Shown: piece after piece, positions 1 to 7,776 of the stretch
Position numbering within the stretch: the first letter of the stretch is position 1
Layout of the letters: every line of letters starts with the position of its first letter
DNA from: Clostridia bacterium
GTDB taxonomy: Bacteria > Bacillota > Clostridia > Christensenellales > Borkfalkiaceae
Assembly (NCBI GenBank): GCA_900767815.1
Contig: CAAGAM010000070.1
Location: 1 to 64,000, forward strand
Direction: 5' to 3'
Length of the DNA: 64,000 bases
Program-made: the position numbers and the translations under genes
Notes under the pieces: generated by a model
Seen by the model: only the letters and a program-made list of their open reading frames with translations
Database searches by the model: none
What the model was told of the DNA's origin: nothing

Positions 1-549
1 GCCGCAATAAAAAAATACGGGTTCGACCGAGTAAATCGCGTGCTTGCAAATACCGTGGATTTAGGAATGACGGACGGAAGATATTCGCAAAGCAATAAAG
101 AATGGTCGCAAAGTTTTGCGATACCGAAGGAAGAATGGCGATACAGTCACAATTATTCGGTAAATTCGCATCCGGGGCTTGTAAATTTGTTCATCGATCA
201 GGCAAGGAATGAGTGGGCAAAACTCAAGCTTTACGATTTTAAGAGTTGTTACGACGACCAAACCGATTATGCCGGTAAAGTGGTGGCTATTCGTCCGGAT
301 ATTTTAAGAGACGAGTATAAAACGCCCGACGATCAATTATTTTACGCGATGGGCGGGTTCGGATGTAACGGCAATTCGCTCGGAACAAAGGTATTCGGCA
401 CATTGCTCAAAGACGGCGAATATTGCACGTTTTTGCGCGGAGATATAATCGGCGTTATTAAACTCGAGCTTATTCCCGATTGGGCGAACAAAAAAGTGGC
501 GGAACTTGCGAGCGAGCAGGAAGAAATAAAAATGGAGGACTTAAAGTGA
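1..549 (+). CDS. DUF3849-type ICE accessory protein, 5' end cut by window
   Basis: The reading frame is open from base 1, so the gene starts before the window; the GTG at 40 is internal to the domain. The visible protein begins AAIKKYGFDRVNRVLANTV and later has a SHPGLVNLFIDQARNEW segment, a pattern I recognise as DUF3849, a family of unknown function common on Firmicutes conjugative elements and large phages. There is no signal peptide or membrane segment. The stop overlaps the GTG start of the next gene (GTGA at 546-549), so the two are translationally coupled and lie at the head of the visible ICE operon. Function is unknown; the domain assignment is from memory of the family pattern. Confidence 0.75.
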   Translation, partial: AAIKKYGFDRVNRVLANTVDLGMTDGRYSQSNKEWSQSFAIPKEEWRYSHNYSVNSHPGLVNLFIDQARNEWAKLKLYDFKSCYDDQTDYAGKVVAIRPDILRDEYKTPDDQLFYAMGGFGCNGNSLGTKVFGTLLKDGEYCTFLRGDIIGVIKLELIPDWANKKVAELASEQEEIKMEDLK

Positions 550-917
550 GCAAAGATAACAAGTTGCGGGTAGTAATGGTAGAACCCGGAAAACCTGCTT
601 ATGAAACGGAGATAGATAACACTCTCGAAGCCGAGCAAAAAGCAGTGGGCGGATATATCGAAGTCGTGCCGTTAGATAATGAAAAACTTTTTATTTGTAA
701 CGAAAACGGTAAGTTAAACGGAATGCAGGGAAACAGACGAATCGGTAAAGATATAATTGCCGGTCCGTTTTTCATTGTCGGCGAAGACGGCGACGAATTC
801 AGGTCTCTTACGGACGAAGAAGCAAAAGAAAGCCTGAAAAGATTCGCCGAACCCGAAGATATTTCGCAAGAAGAAGTGGAAAACGCTATGTCGGCGGGCG
901 TTATGTTTTTTGGATAA
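546..917 (+). CDS. DUF3846 family protein
   Basis: The chosen start is GTG at 546, which has a perfect GGAGG at 534-538 seven bases upstream and overlaps the stop of the previous gene. The 123-residue product has LRVVMVEPGKPAYETEI at its N-terminus and a central GGYIEVVPLDNEKLFICNE segment followed by a glycine-rich NGKLNGMQGNRRIG loop, the hallmark of DUF3846. The family is found with DUF3849 and antirestriction-like proteins on ICEs and large plasmids; its biochemical role is unknown. The C-terminal third is acidic. A longer in-frame opening from 480 lacks a ribosome binding site and sits inside the upstream gene, so it is not used here. Confidence 0.8.
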   Translation: MSKDNKLRVVMVEPGKPAYETEIDNTLEAEQKAVGGYIEVVPLDNEKLFICNENGKLNGMQGNRRIGKDIIAGPFFIVGEDGDEFRSLTDEEAKESLKRFAEPEDISQEEVENAMSAGVMFFG

Positions 918-935
918 GGGGGGTGTATAGAGAAA

Positions 936-1298
936 ATGAATAGGGCGGACGAGCGTATGAAAAAGAAAGTATATATCTGCGCTCCGCTCGGCGGGAATGT
1001 CAAAGAAAATTTAGAAAACGCGATTTTGTACACAAAGTGTGCGTTAAAGCAAGGAGTCGCGCCCGTAACGTCTCATTTTTATGCGTTGTGTTTTGACGAT
1101 AATAATCCGCAGGATCGCGCGTTGGGAATGAGCGCGGGAATGTCGCTTTTATGGTTTTGCGACGAGATGTGGGTATTCGGAGATGAAATAACAAAAGGCA
1201 TGAAAGAAGAAATTAAATTCTGCGAAAATCTCCGTATACCCGTAAAACGATTTCCGGGCGTAGAAATAAAGAAAAAAATTAAAAGGAGAGTCTTATGA
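936..1298 (+). CDS. DUF4406-like (nucleoside deoxyribosyltransferase-fold) protein
   Basis: The product begins with KKKVYICAPLGGNVKENLENA, the N-terminal strand and glycine-rich loop seen in DUF4406 and related proteins with a nucleoside 2-deoxyribosyltransferase fold. It continues with a segment typical of these small ICE proteins (SLLWFCDEMWVFGDEITKGM). The start at 936 has a G-rich run at 917-923; an alternative ATG at 957 would give the more usual MKKKVYIC start. The stop overlaps the next gene by ATGA. Enzymatic activity is not established for ICE-borne members. Cytoplasmic, no signal peptide. Confidence 0.7.
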   Translation: MNRADERMKKKVYICAPLGGNVKENLENAILYTKCALKQGVAPVTSHFYALCFDDNNPQDRALGMSAGMSLLWFCDEMWVFGDEITKGMKEEIKFCENLRIPVKRFPGVEIKKKIKRRVL

Positions 1299-1675
1299 CC
1301 AAATTGAAATGTAAGAATACGCGCAAGCGGCTTTTGATAGTCGCGGCGGTAGTCCTTCTTCTGTTTGTCGCGGTAAGCGTAGCGCAGCCGAAAGTTTCGG
1401 TGTATGCGGCGTCGTTGAGCAGCGGCGGAGACGTTGCCGGCGCGGTGGAAGAAACCTGGGGCTCTGCGAAAGAGCAGATAAAACGGGTGGTGAATAACGT
1501 AATCTTTCCCGTGGTGGATATGATACTTGCAATACTGTTTTTCGTAAAACTCGGCACGGCGTATTTCGATTACAGAAAACACGGACAGTTTGAGTTTACC
1601 GCGCCGTGCATATTGTTTGCCTGCCTTGTGTTCACTCTGACGGCTCCGCTTTATATCTGGAAAATAATCGGATAG
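1295..1675 (+). CDS. VirB2/TrbC-like pilin subunit (DUF3852 type)
   Basis: This 126-residue protein has an N-terminal basic stretch and hydrophobic signal (about residues 12-36, ending near VYA-AS), a short spacer, then two hydrophobic helices (about 66-86 and 101-121) separated by a basic DYRKHG loop. That layout, and the ending LFACLVFTLTAPLYIWKIIG, match DUF3852/TrbC-like proteins in Firmicutes type IV secretion systems, the probable equivalent of the VirB2 pilin. AAGGAG lies at 1283-1288, seven bases before the ATG, which overlaps the preceding stop. It is directly followed by the VirB6-like gene, as in related elements. Confidence 0.75.
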   Translation: MTKLKCKNTRKRLLIVAAVVLLLFVAVSVAQPKVSVYAASLSSGGDVAGAVEETWGSAKEQIKRVVNNVIFPVVDMILAILFFVKLGTAYFDYRKHGQFEFTAPCILFACLVFTLTAPLYIWKIIG

Positions 1676-1685
1676 GAGGGCAAAT

Positions 1686-2618
1686 ATGTTCGGGTGGCTT
1701 CAGGAACTTATAGACGCCATCGTAAACGCCATCACCGGCGGGTTCAAAAGCGCGGCAAACGAGGTAACGAACTCCATATGGAACTTGATGCTGAAATGGT
1801 TGTATAACAGCGTTTACAGTGCTATAGCCGACTTTTTCACGATGATGGGCAATATGGGAGCGGAGATTTTCGACCTTGCATGGATACAGGCGATAGTGAA
1901 ACTTTTTACGCTGTTCGGGTGGGGATTATTCGTTGCCGGAGTGGTCGTCGCCGTGTTCGATCTTGCCATAGAATTTCAAAGCGGAAGGGCAAACGTAAAG
2001 AACACTATGCTGAACATTCTTAAAGGTTTCTTTGCCTGTTCGCTTATAGGCATAGTGCCGATAGAACTATATAAATTTTGTATATCGCTTCAGAACACTT
2101 TTGCCGACGAACTCGCAAGAATCTTTTCGTGGGAAAGCGGAATCGATTTCGCTACACGCGCAGGTATTATTCTCGGCAATGCGTTTTCGCCGGTGATGAT
2201 CAATAACAATATATTGCTTAACACATTGCTTTTAATAGCGTTCGCGTATTGTATAATTAAGGTTTTCTTTCAAAATATCAAGAGAGGAGGAATACTTCTC
2301 GTGCAGATGTCGGTCGGTTCGTTATATATGTTTTCCGTACCTCGCGGTTATTCGGACGGGTTTACACAATGGATGAAACAGGTTGCCGCGCTGTGTCTGA
2401 CAGCATTTATGCAGACAACGTTATTGTTTGCAGGGCTGATGACGTTTTCGGTAAATATGCTGTTGGGGTTTGGAATAATGCTTGCGGCAAGCGAAGTGCC
2501 GAGAATCGCTCAACAGTTCGGACTCGACAGTTCGACGAAGTTCAATATGATGAACGCGGTTCACGCGACGACAACGGCTATAAACTTAACTCGCGCGATA
2601 GCAAGGAGCGGAAAATGA
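1686..2618 (+). CDS. VirB6/TrbL-like conjugation channel protein (CD1112-like)
   Basis: A 310-residue polytopic membrane protein with an amphipathic N-terminal stretch and about six hydrophobic helices (roughly 75-100, 118-138, 160-200, 205-225, 235-265). It belongs to the VirB6/TrbL group, the inner-membrane channel of type IV secretion, and resembles the CD1112-type members of clostridial conjugative transposons by its WLQELIDAIVNAITGG start and QSGRANVKNTMLNILKGF loop. It sits between the pilin and PrgI/VirB4 genes, the standard order. The start has AGGAGG just upstream (1675-1680). The last bases overlap the ATG of the next small gene. Confidence 0.85.
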   Translation: MFGWLQELIDAIVNAITGGFKSAANEVTNSIWNLMLKWLYNSVYSAIADFFTMMGNMGAEIFDLAWIQAIVKLFTLFGWGLFVAGVVVAVFDLAIEFQSGRANVKNTMLNILKGFFACSLIGIVPIELYKFCISLQNTFADELARIFSWESGIDFATRAGIILGNAFSPVMINNNILLNTLLLIAFAYCIIKVFFQNIKRGGILLVQMSVGSLYMFSVPRGYSDGFTQWMKQVAALCLTAFMQTTLLFAGLMTFSVNMLLGFGIMLAASEVPRIAQQFGLDSSTKFNMMNAVHATTTAINLTRAIARSGK

Positions 2619-2992
2619 CGAAAAATAACGAGCTCGAAAGAAAAGATATAGTAGTTGACCGAGATATGGATGTTGACTGCGAAAACGCAACCGAAATTAC
2701 GGCATATTTAGAAACATGGTTCGACGTAGACAAAAAGTTCGGAACGAACACCAAAGACGATGACGACGTATGGCTGAATGTGTACGCGAAGTATAATCCA
2801 TTTGACGATACTTTAAGAATCGAATGCGAGATTGATAAGCCGAAAGGCAGTGAATATTTCGACTATACGCCGACGGAAGCGGAAGAAAGGCTTATAAAGG
2901 ACATGATTGCGGAAAAGATCAAGTCGGAATACGGGCAGACACCGCAGGATTTTTGCAAGGATTTTCAAGTAGATGAGCAGAAGATGGGTTGA
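2615..2992 (+). CDS. ICE-linked hypothetical acidic protein
   Basis: I do not recognise this 125-residue protein. The ATG at 2615 overlaps the VirB6 stop (ATGA) and is preceded by AAGGAG at 2603-2608, so translation is probably coupled. The product is strongly acidic, rich in Asp and Glu, with no signal peptide or membrane helix. The middle (about 37-75) looks like a small alpha/beta domain, and a Glu-rich helix near EAEERLIKDMIAEKI precedes the end. Its place inside the type IV secretion operon suggests a cytoplasmic accessory role. An in-frame opening from 2369 is read through the VirB6 gene and is rejected as the start. Confidence 0.6.
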   Translation: MTKNNELERKDIVVDRDMDVDCENATEITAYLETWFDVDKKFGTNTKDDDDVWLNVYAKYNPFDDTLRIECEIDKPKGSEYFDYTPTEAEERLIKDMIAEKIKSEYGQTPQDFCKDFQVDEQKMG

Positions 2993-2996
2993 TAAA

Positions 2997-3095
2997 ATGA
3001 AGCAATTTAATATGCTTGCAGAGATTTACTTTCTTCTGCCTTTCGCCGCGATTTTTGCGGGACAGACTTGCGTGATGATATGCCAAAATGCTTGA
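2997..3095 (+). CDS. possible 32-residue membrane peptide
   Basis: A short frame starting ATG at 2997, four bases after the previous stop, encodes 32 residues with one hydrophobic stretch (IYFLLPFAAIFAG, about 10-22). There is no clear ribosome binding site beyond the preceding GATGGG. Related ICEs often carry a tiny one-helix protein between VirB6 and PrgI, so this may be real, but the coding evidence is thin. It could equally be non-coding spacer. Confidence 0.3.
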   Translation: MKQFNMLAEIYFLLPFAAIFAGQTCVMICQNA

Positions 3096-3141
3096 TAACG
3101 GTATTATAGCCTTACTTTTATAAGATTAACGGAGAAAAGAT

Positions 3142-3402
3142 ATGAAATATTTATATCCTAAAAACTTAAAATCCAAAGCGAATTTGTGGCTGTGGAGTAT
3201 GAAAGATTTTGCTGTTTTATGCATAGTGGCGCTTGTGTCGGTTCTTGCCTTGGTAGAACTCAAAATCTATACTCCCGCAGTCGTAACTTTGTGCTATGGA
3301 TTTTTAACTATTCGTAAAGACGACGCGACGGTTCTGTATTATATCAAATACGCCGTGTGCTACTTTATAACCGATCAACAAACGTATAAGTGGAAGGAAT
3401 AA
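3142..3402 (+). CDS. PrgI/VirB3-like conjugation membrane protein
   Basis: An 86-residue protein with two hydrophobic segments (about 23-42 and 44-62) after a polar N-terminus, ending YFITDQQTYKWKE. The size, topology and place directly upstream of the VirB4 pair match the PrgI/VirB3-like subunit of Gram-positive type IV secretion, which sits in the membrane next to the VirB4 ATPase. It is preceded by GGAG (3132-3135) in a 45-bp gap after the small peptide and followed almost immediately by the next gene. Family members diverge strongly in sequence, so the call rests on topology and context. Confidence 0.65.
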   Translation: MKYLYPKNLKSKANLWLWSMKDFAVLCIVALVSVLALVELKIYTPAVVTLCYGFLTIRKDDATVLYYIKYAVCYFITDQQTYKWKE

Positions 3403-3403
3403 T

Positions 3404-3994
3404 ATGGGAAAGAAAAAGCAGAAAAAGAAAAACGCAACGGCGGTGCAGACGCTTATAGGAATAAAAGGTTTCACCGAATACGGACTTTCCACTACGGGCG
3501 GCGAATTGTTGTTTTTCGTTATTTCGCCGACAAATATATCGGTGTTAAGTTCTGATAGCGTAGAGAGTAAGATAAGAAAATTAACGCTTGCATTGTCCGC
3601 CGCTCCGGATATGGAAATCGTATGCGCCGATTCGGCGGAACGTTTTGACGACAATAAGGTGTATTTGCAGGAAAGGATAAACAATGAGCCGAACTCGCAG
3701 ATAAAAACGCTTCTGAAAAAGGATGCGGCGTTTCTAGACGAGATTCAGGCGGAACTCACCACGGCTCGACAGTTTATATTTATTGCAAGGTGCAAAGGCT
3801 TAAAACCGTCGCAAGTTTTCTCGTATGCGAATACGGTAAGTAAGGTCTTGTCCGAACAAGGTTTTGACGTTCATAGAATGAAGAAACCTATGATTAAACG
3901 ACTTATAGCCCTATATTTCGACGCTTCTTTAACGGGCGAAAACATTCCCGATTACGACGGCGAGCAGTATTTTAACTTAAAGGAGAACGAATAA
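3404..3994 (+). CDS. VirB4-partner / TraC-N-like conjugation protein
   Basis: A 196-residue protein with a lysine-rich start (MGKKKQKKK), then an alpha/beta region (about 14-90) resembling the N-terminal domain of TraC/VirB4-type proteins: an IKGFTEYGLST strand, ISPTNISVLSS, and a helix before MEIVCADS. The rest (95-180) is helical. It ends one base into the VirB4 ATG (TAATG), and a strong AGGAG for VirB4 lies inside its 3' end. In related elements the VirB4 N-terminal part is likewise encoded as a separate gene upstream. Likely cytoplasmic and bound to VirB4; the role is inferred from position. Confidence 0.6.
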   Translation: MGKKKQKKKNATAVQTLIGIKGFTEYGLSTTGGELLFFVISPTNISVLSSDSVESKIRKLTLALSAAPDMEIVCADSAERFDDNKVYLQERINNEPNSQIKTLLKKDAAFLDEIQAELTTARQFIFIARCKGLKPSQVFSYANTVSKVLSEQGFDVHRMKKPMIKRLIALYFDASLTGENIPDYDGEQYFNLKENE

Positions 3995-5835
3995 TGTCAA
4001 AGAAAAAGATATCGCCGGAGAAGGCGGAGAAAATCGATACGAAAACGTTTTTCGATTGCGTTCTGCCGGGAATAATCAAATTCAACGTCGACCATTATAT
4101 CGTCGGCGACAGTTACAGGAGCGCATGGGCGGTAAGAGAATATCCGCCGCTTACCGAACAGCAAGCGATTTTTGCGAGAATTGCAGATAAGAACGGCGTA
4201 ACCTTGCGGATATATCACAGGCTTGTGGAAGCGGCGGAGCAAAGAAAAATCATTCAGAACGCCACGAGAAAAAACAAGATGAAATCCACCGCAAACGATA
4301 TGACTGACAGCGTGGAGGCGGAAGGCAATTTGCAGGACGTAATCGACCTTCTGGCGAGTTTAAGAAAGAGCCGCGAGTGTTTACTCCATTGCGCCGTGTT
4401 TATCGAATTAAAGGCAAAATCGCTCGAAAGTTTGAGAGAACTTCAAAACGAAACGCTTATGGAACTTGCAAGGGCGAAGATTACGGTCGACAGGCTTACC
4501 TTAAGACAAAAAGAAGGCTTTTTGTCTGTTCTGCCCTTCGGCGCGAATCAGTTCGGAACGCTGTATGAAAGAGTACTCCCCGCAAGTTCGGCGGCAAATT
4601 TCTATCCGTTTGCTTTTTCGGGCAAGACCGATTCGAACGGGTTTTATATCGGTAAAGATAAATACGGCACGAACGTAATCGTCGATCTCGACCGCCGAAC
4701 AGAAGATAAAACGACGAGCAACGTTTTAATTCTCGGTAACAGCGGACAAGGGAAAAGTTATCTGATGAAACTTTTGCTTACGAATATCCGCGAGTCGGGC
4801 AAGAAGGTGATTTGCCTCGATCCCGAAAGTGAGTACGAAGAACTATGCAGAAATCTCGGCGGGTGCTATATCGATTTTTTATCGGGAGAGTATAAGATAA
4901 ATCCGTTAGAGCCGAAAGCGTGGACGGAAACAACGGGCGAAACAAGCGGAAAAGAAGAAAGTACGGAAAATTGTCCCGAAGCGTTCAAAAAGGTAACGCG
5001 CCTGTCACAGCATATAGCCTTCTTAAAAGATTTCTTCAAGGCGTATAAAGATTTCGACGATACGCAAATCGATACGATAGAAATTCTTTTAACGAAACTA
5101 TACGAAAAGTGCGGTATTACGGACGAAACGGACTATACGCAAAAAACAGCGAAAGATTATCCCACGATGTCGGATTTTTACGCGCTTTGCGAGGAAGAAT
5201 ACGTTTCATACGACAAGGAAAAGAAATATCTGTATTCGGAAGAAACGTTGCAGGAGGTTTGTCTCGGAATTCATTCCATGTGCGTCGGCGCGGAAAGCAA
5301 ATATTTTGACGGGCATACGAATATAACTTCGGACGATTTTTTGTGTTTTGGGGTAAAAGGATTGTTGGAGTCAAACCGCAGACTTAAAGACGCAATGCTG
5401 TTCAATATCCTTTCGTATATGTCGAACAAATTGCTCGGCGAAGGCAATACGGTGGCGAGCATTGACGAATTGTATTTGTTTTTAACGAATATGACGGCAA
5501 TCGAGTATATCCGAAACGCCATGAAACGCGTAAGAAAAAAGGACTCGTCGGTAATACTTGCGAGTCAGAATATAGAGGACTTCCTTCTGCCTTCGATCCG
5601 CGAATTTACGAAACCGCTGTTTTCTATTCCGACGCATCAATTTTTATTCAATGCAGGGCAAATCAACCCGAAAGAATATATGGACGCGTTGCAGATTGAA
5701 CCGAGCGAGTTTGAACTTTTTCGATATCCCGAACGCGGAACGTGCTTGTACCGTTGCGGAAACGAAAGGTATTTGCTCGAAGTAATCGCGCCCGAATATA
5801 AGGCGGAATTGTTCGGCAAAGGGGGCGGCAGATAA
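3994..5835 (+). CDS. VirB4/TraE-type conjugation ATPase
   Basis: The 613-residue product is the energising ATPase of the type IV secretion system. It shows Walker A GNSGQGKS at about 248-255, followed by helix YLMKLLLTNIRES; a CLDPESEYEEL strand-loop near 272; and Walker B with catalytic acidic pair in VASIDELYLFL (about 487-497), then the arginine-rich IRNAMKRVRKKDSSVILASQ segment typical of VirB4/TraE. Length is usual for the Gram-positive subgroup that lacks the long N-terminal domain. The ATG overlaps the upstream stop and AGGAG at 3981-3985 is in place; the stop overlaps the next ATG (TAATG). Membrane-associated, cytoplasmic. Confidence 0.93.
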   Translation: MSKKKISPEKAEKIDTKTFFDCVLPGIIKFNVDHYIVGDSYRSAWAVREYPPLTEQQAIFARIADKNGVTLRIYHRLVEAAEQRKIIQNATRKNKMKSTANDMTDSVEAEGNLQDVIDLLASLRKSRECLLHCAVFIELKAKSLESLRELQNETLMELARAKITVDRLTLRQKEGFLSVLPFGANQFGTLYERVLPASSAANFYPFAFSGKTDSNGFYIGKDKYGTNVIVDLDRRTEDKTTSNVLILGNSGQGKSYLMKLLLTNIRESGKKVICLDPESEYEELCRNLGGCYIDFLSGEYKINPLEPKAWTETTGETSGKEESTENCPEAFKKVTRLSQHIAFLKDFFKAYKDFDDTQIDTIEILLTKLYEKCGITDETDYTQKTAKDYPTMSDFYALCEEEYVSYDKEKKYLYSEETLQEVCLGIHSMCVGAESKYFDGHTNITSDDFLCFGVKGLLESNRRLKDAMLFNILSYMSNKLLGEGNTVASIDELYLFLTNMTAIEYIRNAMKRVRKKDSSVILASQNIEDFLLPSIREFTKPLFSIPTHQFLFNAGQINPKEYMDALQIEPSEFELFRYPERGTCLYRCGNERYLLEVIAPEYKAELFGKGGGR

Positions 5836-6317
5836 TGGCTGTGCCTATCATACCGATACTCAAAAAGATCGGCGCGGCGGTGTTGTCGAATAAAAAAGGC
5901 AGAAAAACGGTTCTGTATCTTATACTAATCGTAACGATAATCGTAATGTTGCCCGCGATAGCGGTGATGGGCATCTTCTCGAACGATGTAAGAATCGATA
6001 CGAGCGAAATAGAAAGCATAATGCAGGAAAGAGAAAAAATTGAAGCGGAACGGCACGCCGAGATAGAGCGGGTAATGACGGACGCGGGGTATAACGAAAT
6101 AAAAATACGGGAAGCGCAGGCGATATATTCGTTTGCGCTTTTTGATATTGCTGTCGACGATTTAGCGCAGAAACTTTCCGATTGCTTTTCGGCTGAAACG
6201 GACGAAGAACTTGTTGAAAAGATAAACACCGCGTTCGGAACAAATTTTGCGTATGAAGAAATCGTCGCCGTGTTAGAGAGCGTAAGGCAAGAATATGAGA
6301 ATGAAAGGAGCGGATAA
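5835..6317 (+). CDS. short CD1108-like mobile-element membrane protein lacking the hydrolase domain
   Basis: 160 residues: a short basic N-terminus, one strong membrane helix (about 25-47), then a charged, coiled-coil-like outside region (53-157). The N-terminus and helix resemble the CD1108-type proteins found right after VirB4 in clostridial conjugative transposons, which usually continue into lysozyme-like and NlpC/P60 peptidoglycan hydrolase domains. Here the protein stops after the helical region with no hydrolase motif. The stop is followed one base later by the ATG of the next gene. It may be a genuine short version or a truncated one; no frameshifted hydrolase sequence follows it. Confidence 0.55.
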   Translation: MAVPIIPILKKIGAAVLSNKKGRKTVLYLILIVTIIVMLPAIAVMGIFSNDVRIDTSEIESIMQEREKIEAERHAEIERVMTDAGYNEIKIREAQAIYSFALFDIAVDDLAQKLSDCFSAETDEELVEKINTAFGTNFAYEEIVAVLESVRQEYENERSG

Positions 6318-6318
6318 A

Positions 6319-7146
6319 ATGAAAAAAGAAACAGAATTAAAGGCAAAGTTGTATGATGCGGTCGAACGATGGTACGATTCACTCGATAATCTTGCCAAAA
6401 AATTGCAGGACGATATTTCGGGCGAAAAACCGTTCGAACAGTCCGAAGGCGACAGAGTCGGGTTGACCTTTGTTTTAGATTATATGGACGACTTAAAGAA
6501 AGAGATTAAGCAACTGCACGAAAATATTGCAACCATTAGACCGACGGAAAAACTGAGATTAAACGCAATGATGTGGCGCAAACCTGAAACACTGGAACCG
6601 TTGTCATTCAAAGTGTCGGAAGTAATAGTGGTTTCCGATGCGGAATTCAGAGACGTTATGAAAAATTCGCTGGAAGATAGAGAGTATCTGTCGGGCAGAC
6701 ACGGCGATGACACTTGCGTTTTGCTCTTAAGCGAAACCGGCGACGACGGAATTCTTGTTGATACGCAAGGTTGTAATTATCCGCGATATGCGGCGTTTAT
6801 ACCGAAAGCGAAAATAATCGCAAACGAATTTATGCAACGGGTTACCGAAGAACAGGATTCGGATGACGGCGAGAAGAACAAAACGAAACGTAAACGCGGA
6901 GAAGAAATAAAGGACGAAAAAAGCGATGAAAAACAGAAGGTTACGGATATGCTCTCGGCGGAAGATATTGCGGAGCAGGCGGAATATGCTGCGAACGCGC
7001 CGAAATGTTGTTCGGAAAAAGAGCGTGCGTTAAATATGCTCGGAATGCTCGGCTCGAATATAGCCGACGAAGATATCTATCACGACGAAAGCGACCACGA
7101 TGAAATAACGGAAAAGGGGCATTCGCTTGAAATGAATATGCAGTAA
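6319..7146 (+). CDS. ICE-linked hypothetical protein
   Basis: I do not recognise this 275-residue, strongly charged protein. The ATG at 6319 has AAGGAG at 6304-6309 and is preferred over the in-frame ATG at 6295, which lies inside the previous gene. The N-terminal third is helical and coiled-coil-like; the middle (about 80-165) looks globular with alternating strands; residues about 180-215 are a low-complexity Lys/Glu linker; the C-terminal part carries a short segment (PKCCSEKERALNMLGMLG). It is the last gene before the putative oriT. No signal peptide or membrane helix. Confidence 0.55.
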   Translation: MKKETELKAKLYDAVERWYDSLDNLAKKLQDDISGEKPFEQSEGDRVGLTFVLDYMDDLKKEIKQLHENIATIRPTEKLRLNAMMWRKPETLEPLSFKVSEVIVVSDAEFRDVMKNSLEDREYLSGRHGDDTCVLLLSETGDDGILVDTQGCNYPRYAAFIPKAKIIANEFMQRVTEEQDSDDGEKNKTKRKRGEEIKDEKSDEKQKVTDMLSAEDIAEQAEYAANAPKCCSEKERALNMLGMLGSNIADEDIYHDESDHDEITEKGHSLEMNMQ

Positions 7147-7368
7147 AAGTCGTTTCCTATTTGGTTGCAGGAATAAGCGAAGGGGTTGCGGTCACGCCCC
7201 CTTCGCGGTTTACGGCGGACGGCAATGCCGACCGCATAAGGGATTTTGAGAAAAGAGGGCAATGGGTTGCAAAATTAGCCTATTTCAGAGAAAAGAGTCG
7301 AGTGTTGCAAAATACGGCGAAGTGAAAAGAAAAATCAAGGCGTTGCAGGGCGCAAAGGAGGGAAAACT
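7147..7368 (+). other. candidate origin of transfer (oriT)
   Basis: This non-coding gap lies directly before the ribbon-helix-helix and relaxase genes. It contains a 9-bp perfect inverted repeat (GCGAAGGGG at 7177-7185 with CCCCTTCGC at 7198-7206, 12-nt loop), a second 21-bp inverted repeat centred on 7225 (10-bp arms 7215-7224 and 7226-7235, one mismatch), and five copies of GTTGCA/G at 7164, 7185, 7266, 7304 and 7342. The last three are exactly 38 bp apart and are preceded by GAGAAAAGAG-like sequence, forming imperfect iterons. Inverted repeats plus spaced direct repeats next to relaxosome genes are the usual makeup of oriT regions. The nick site cannot be placed by eye. Confidence 0.6.
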
Positions 7369-7776
7369 ATGTCCGAGCCGAAAGATAAAAGGAAATTCGC
7401 GCTGTGGGTGCGGGAAGAAACAATGGAGAAAGTAGAAAAATTATATCGCGCGGAAAATGTAAAAAGTCGCTCGGAATTTATAGAAAAAGCAATCAATTTT
7501 TATTGCGGCTATCTTACGGCGAACGACGGAAAAGAATATTTCCCGCAGGTAATCGTTTCTACCTTGCAAGGCACGCTCGGCGCATTTGAAAACCGTATGG
7601 CAAGCCTGTTATTCAAAATAGCGGTGGAACTTTCAATGTCGCTCCACGTTACGGCGGCGAACAGCGAAATCGACGAAGAAACGCTTATAAAACTTCGCGG
7701 GCTTTGCGTGGACGAAGTAAAGCGTATTCGCGGAACGGTGTCGTTCGACGATGCGTATAAATTTCAGAAAGGGTAA
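7369..7776 (+). CDS. ribbon-helix-helix relaxosome accessory protein
   Basis: A 135-residue protein whose N-terminus, KRKFALWVREETMEKVEKLY followed by a helix with SRSEFIEKAINFYCGYL, is a ribbon-helix-helix DNA-binding pattern (short strand, helix, turn with SRSEF, second helix). The rest is helical. Such MobC/CopG-like proteins bind oriT and help the relaxase. It has a GGAGG at 7358-7362, and its stop overlaps the relaxase ATG (TAATG at 7774-7778). Its natural target would be the iterons or inverted repeats just upstream, which would also let it regulate its own operon. Confidence 0.8.
   Translation: MSEPKDKRKFALWVREETMEKVEKLYRAENVKSRSEFIEKAINFYCGYLTANDGKEYFPQVIVSTLQGTLGAFENRMASLLFKIAVELSMSLHVTAANSEIDEETLIKLRGLCVDEVKRIRGTVSFDDAYKFQKG

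Noticed and set aside
599..1033. Long open frame on the minus strand opposite the DUF3846/DUF4406 genes
   Set aside because: It is antisense to two well-supported genes and has no ribosome binding site or recognisable domain.
5663..6382. 239-codon minus-strand frame opposite the VirB4 end and next gene
   Set aside because: Serine/isoleucine-rich antisense of coding sequence; no start signals and no domain.
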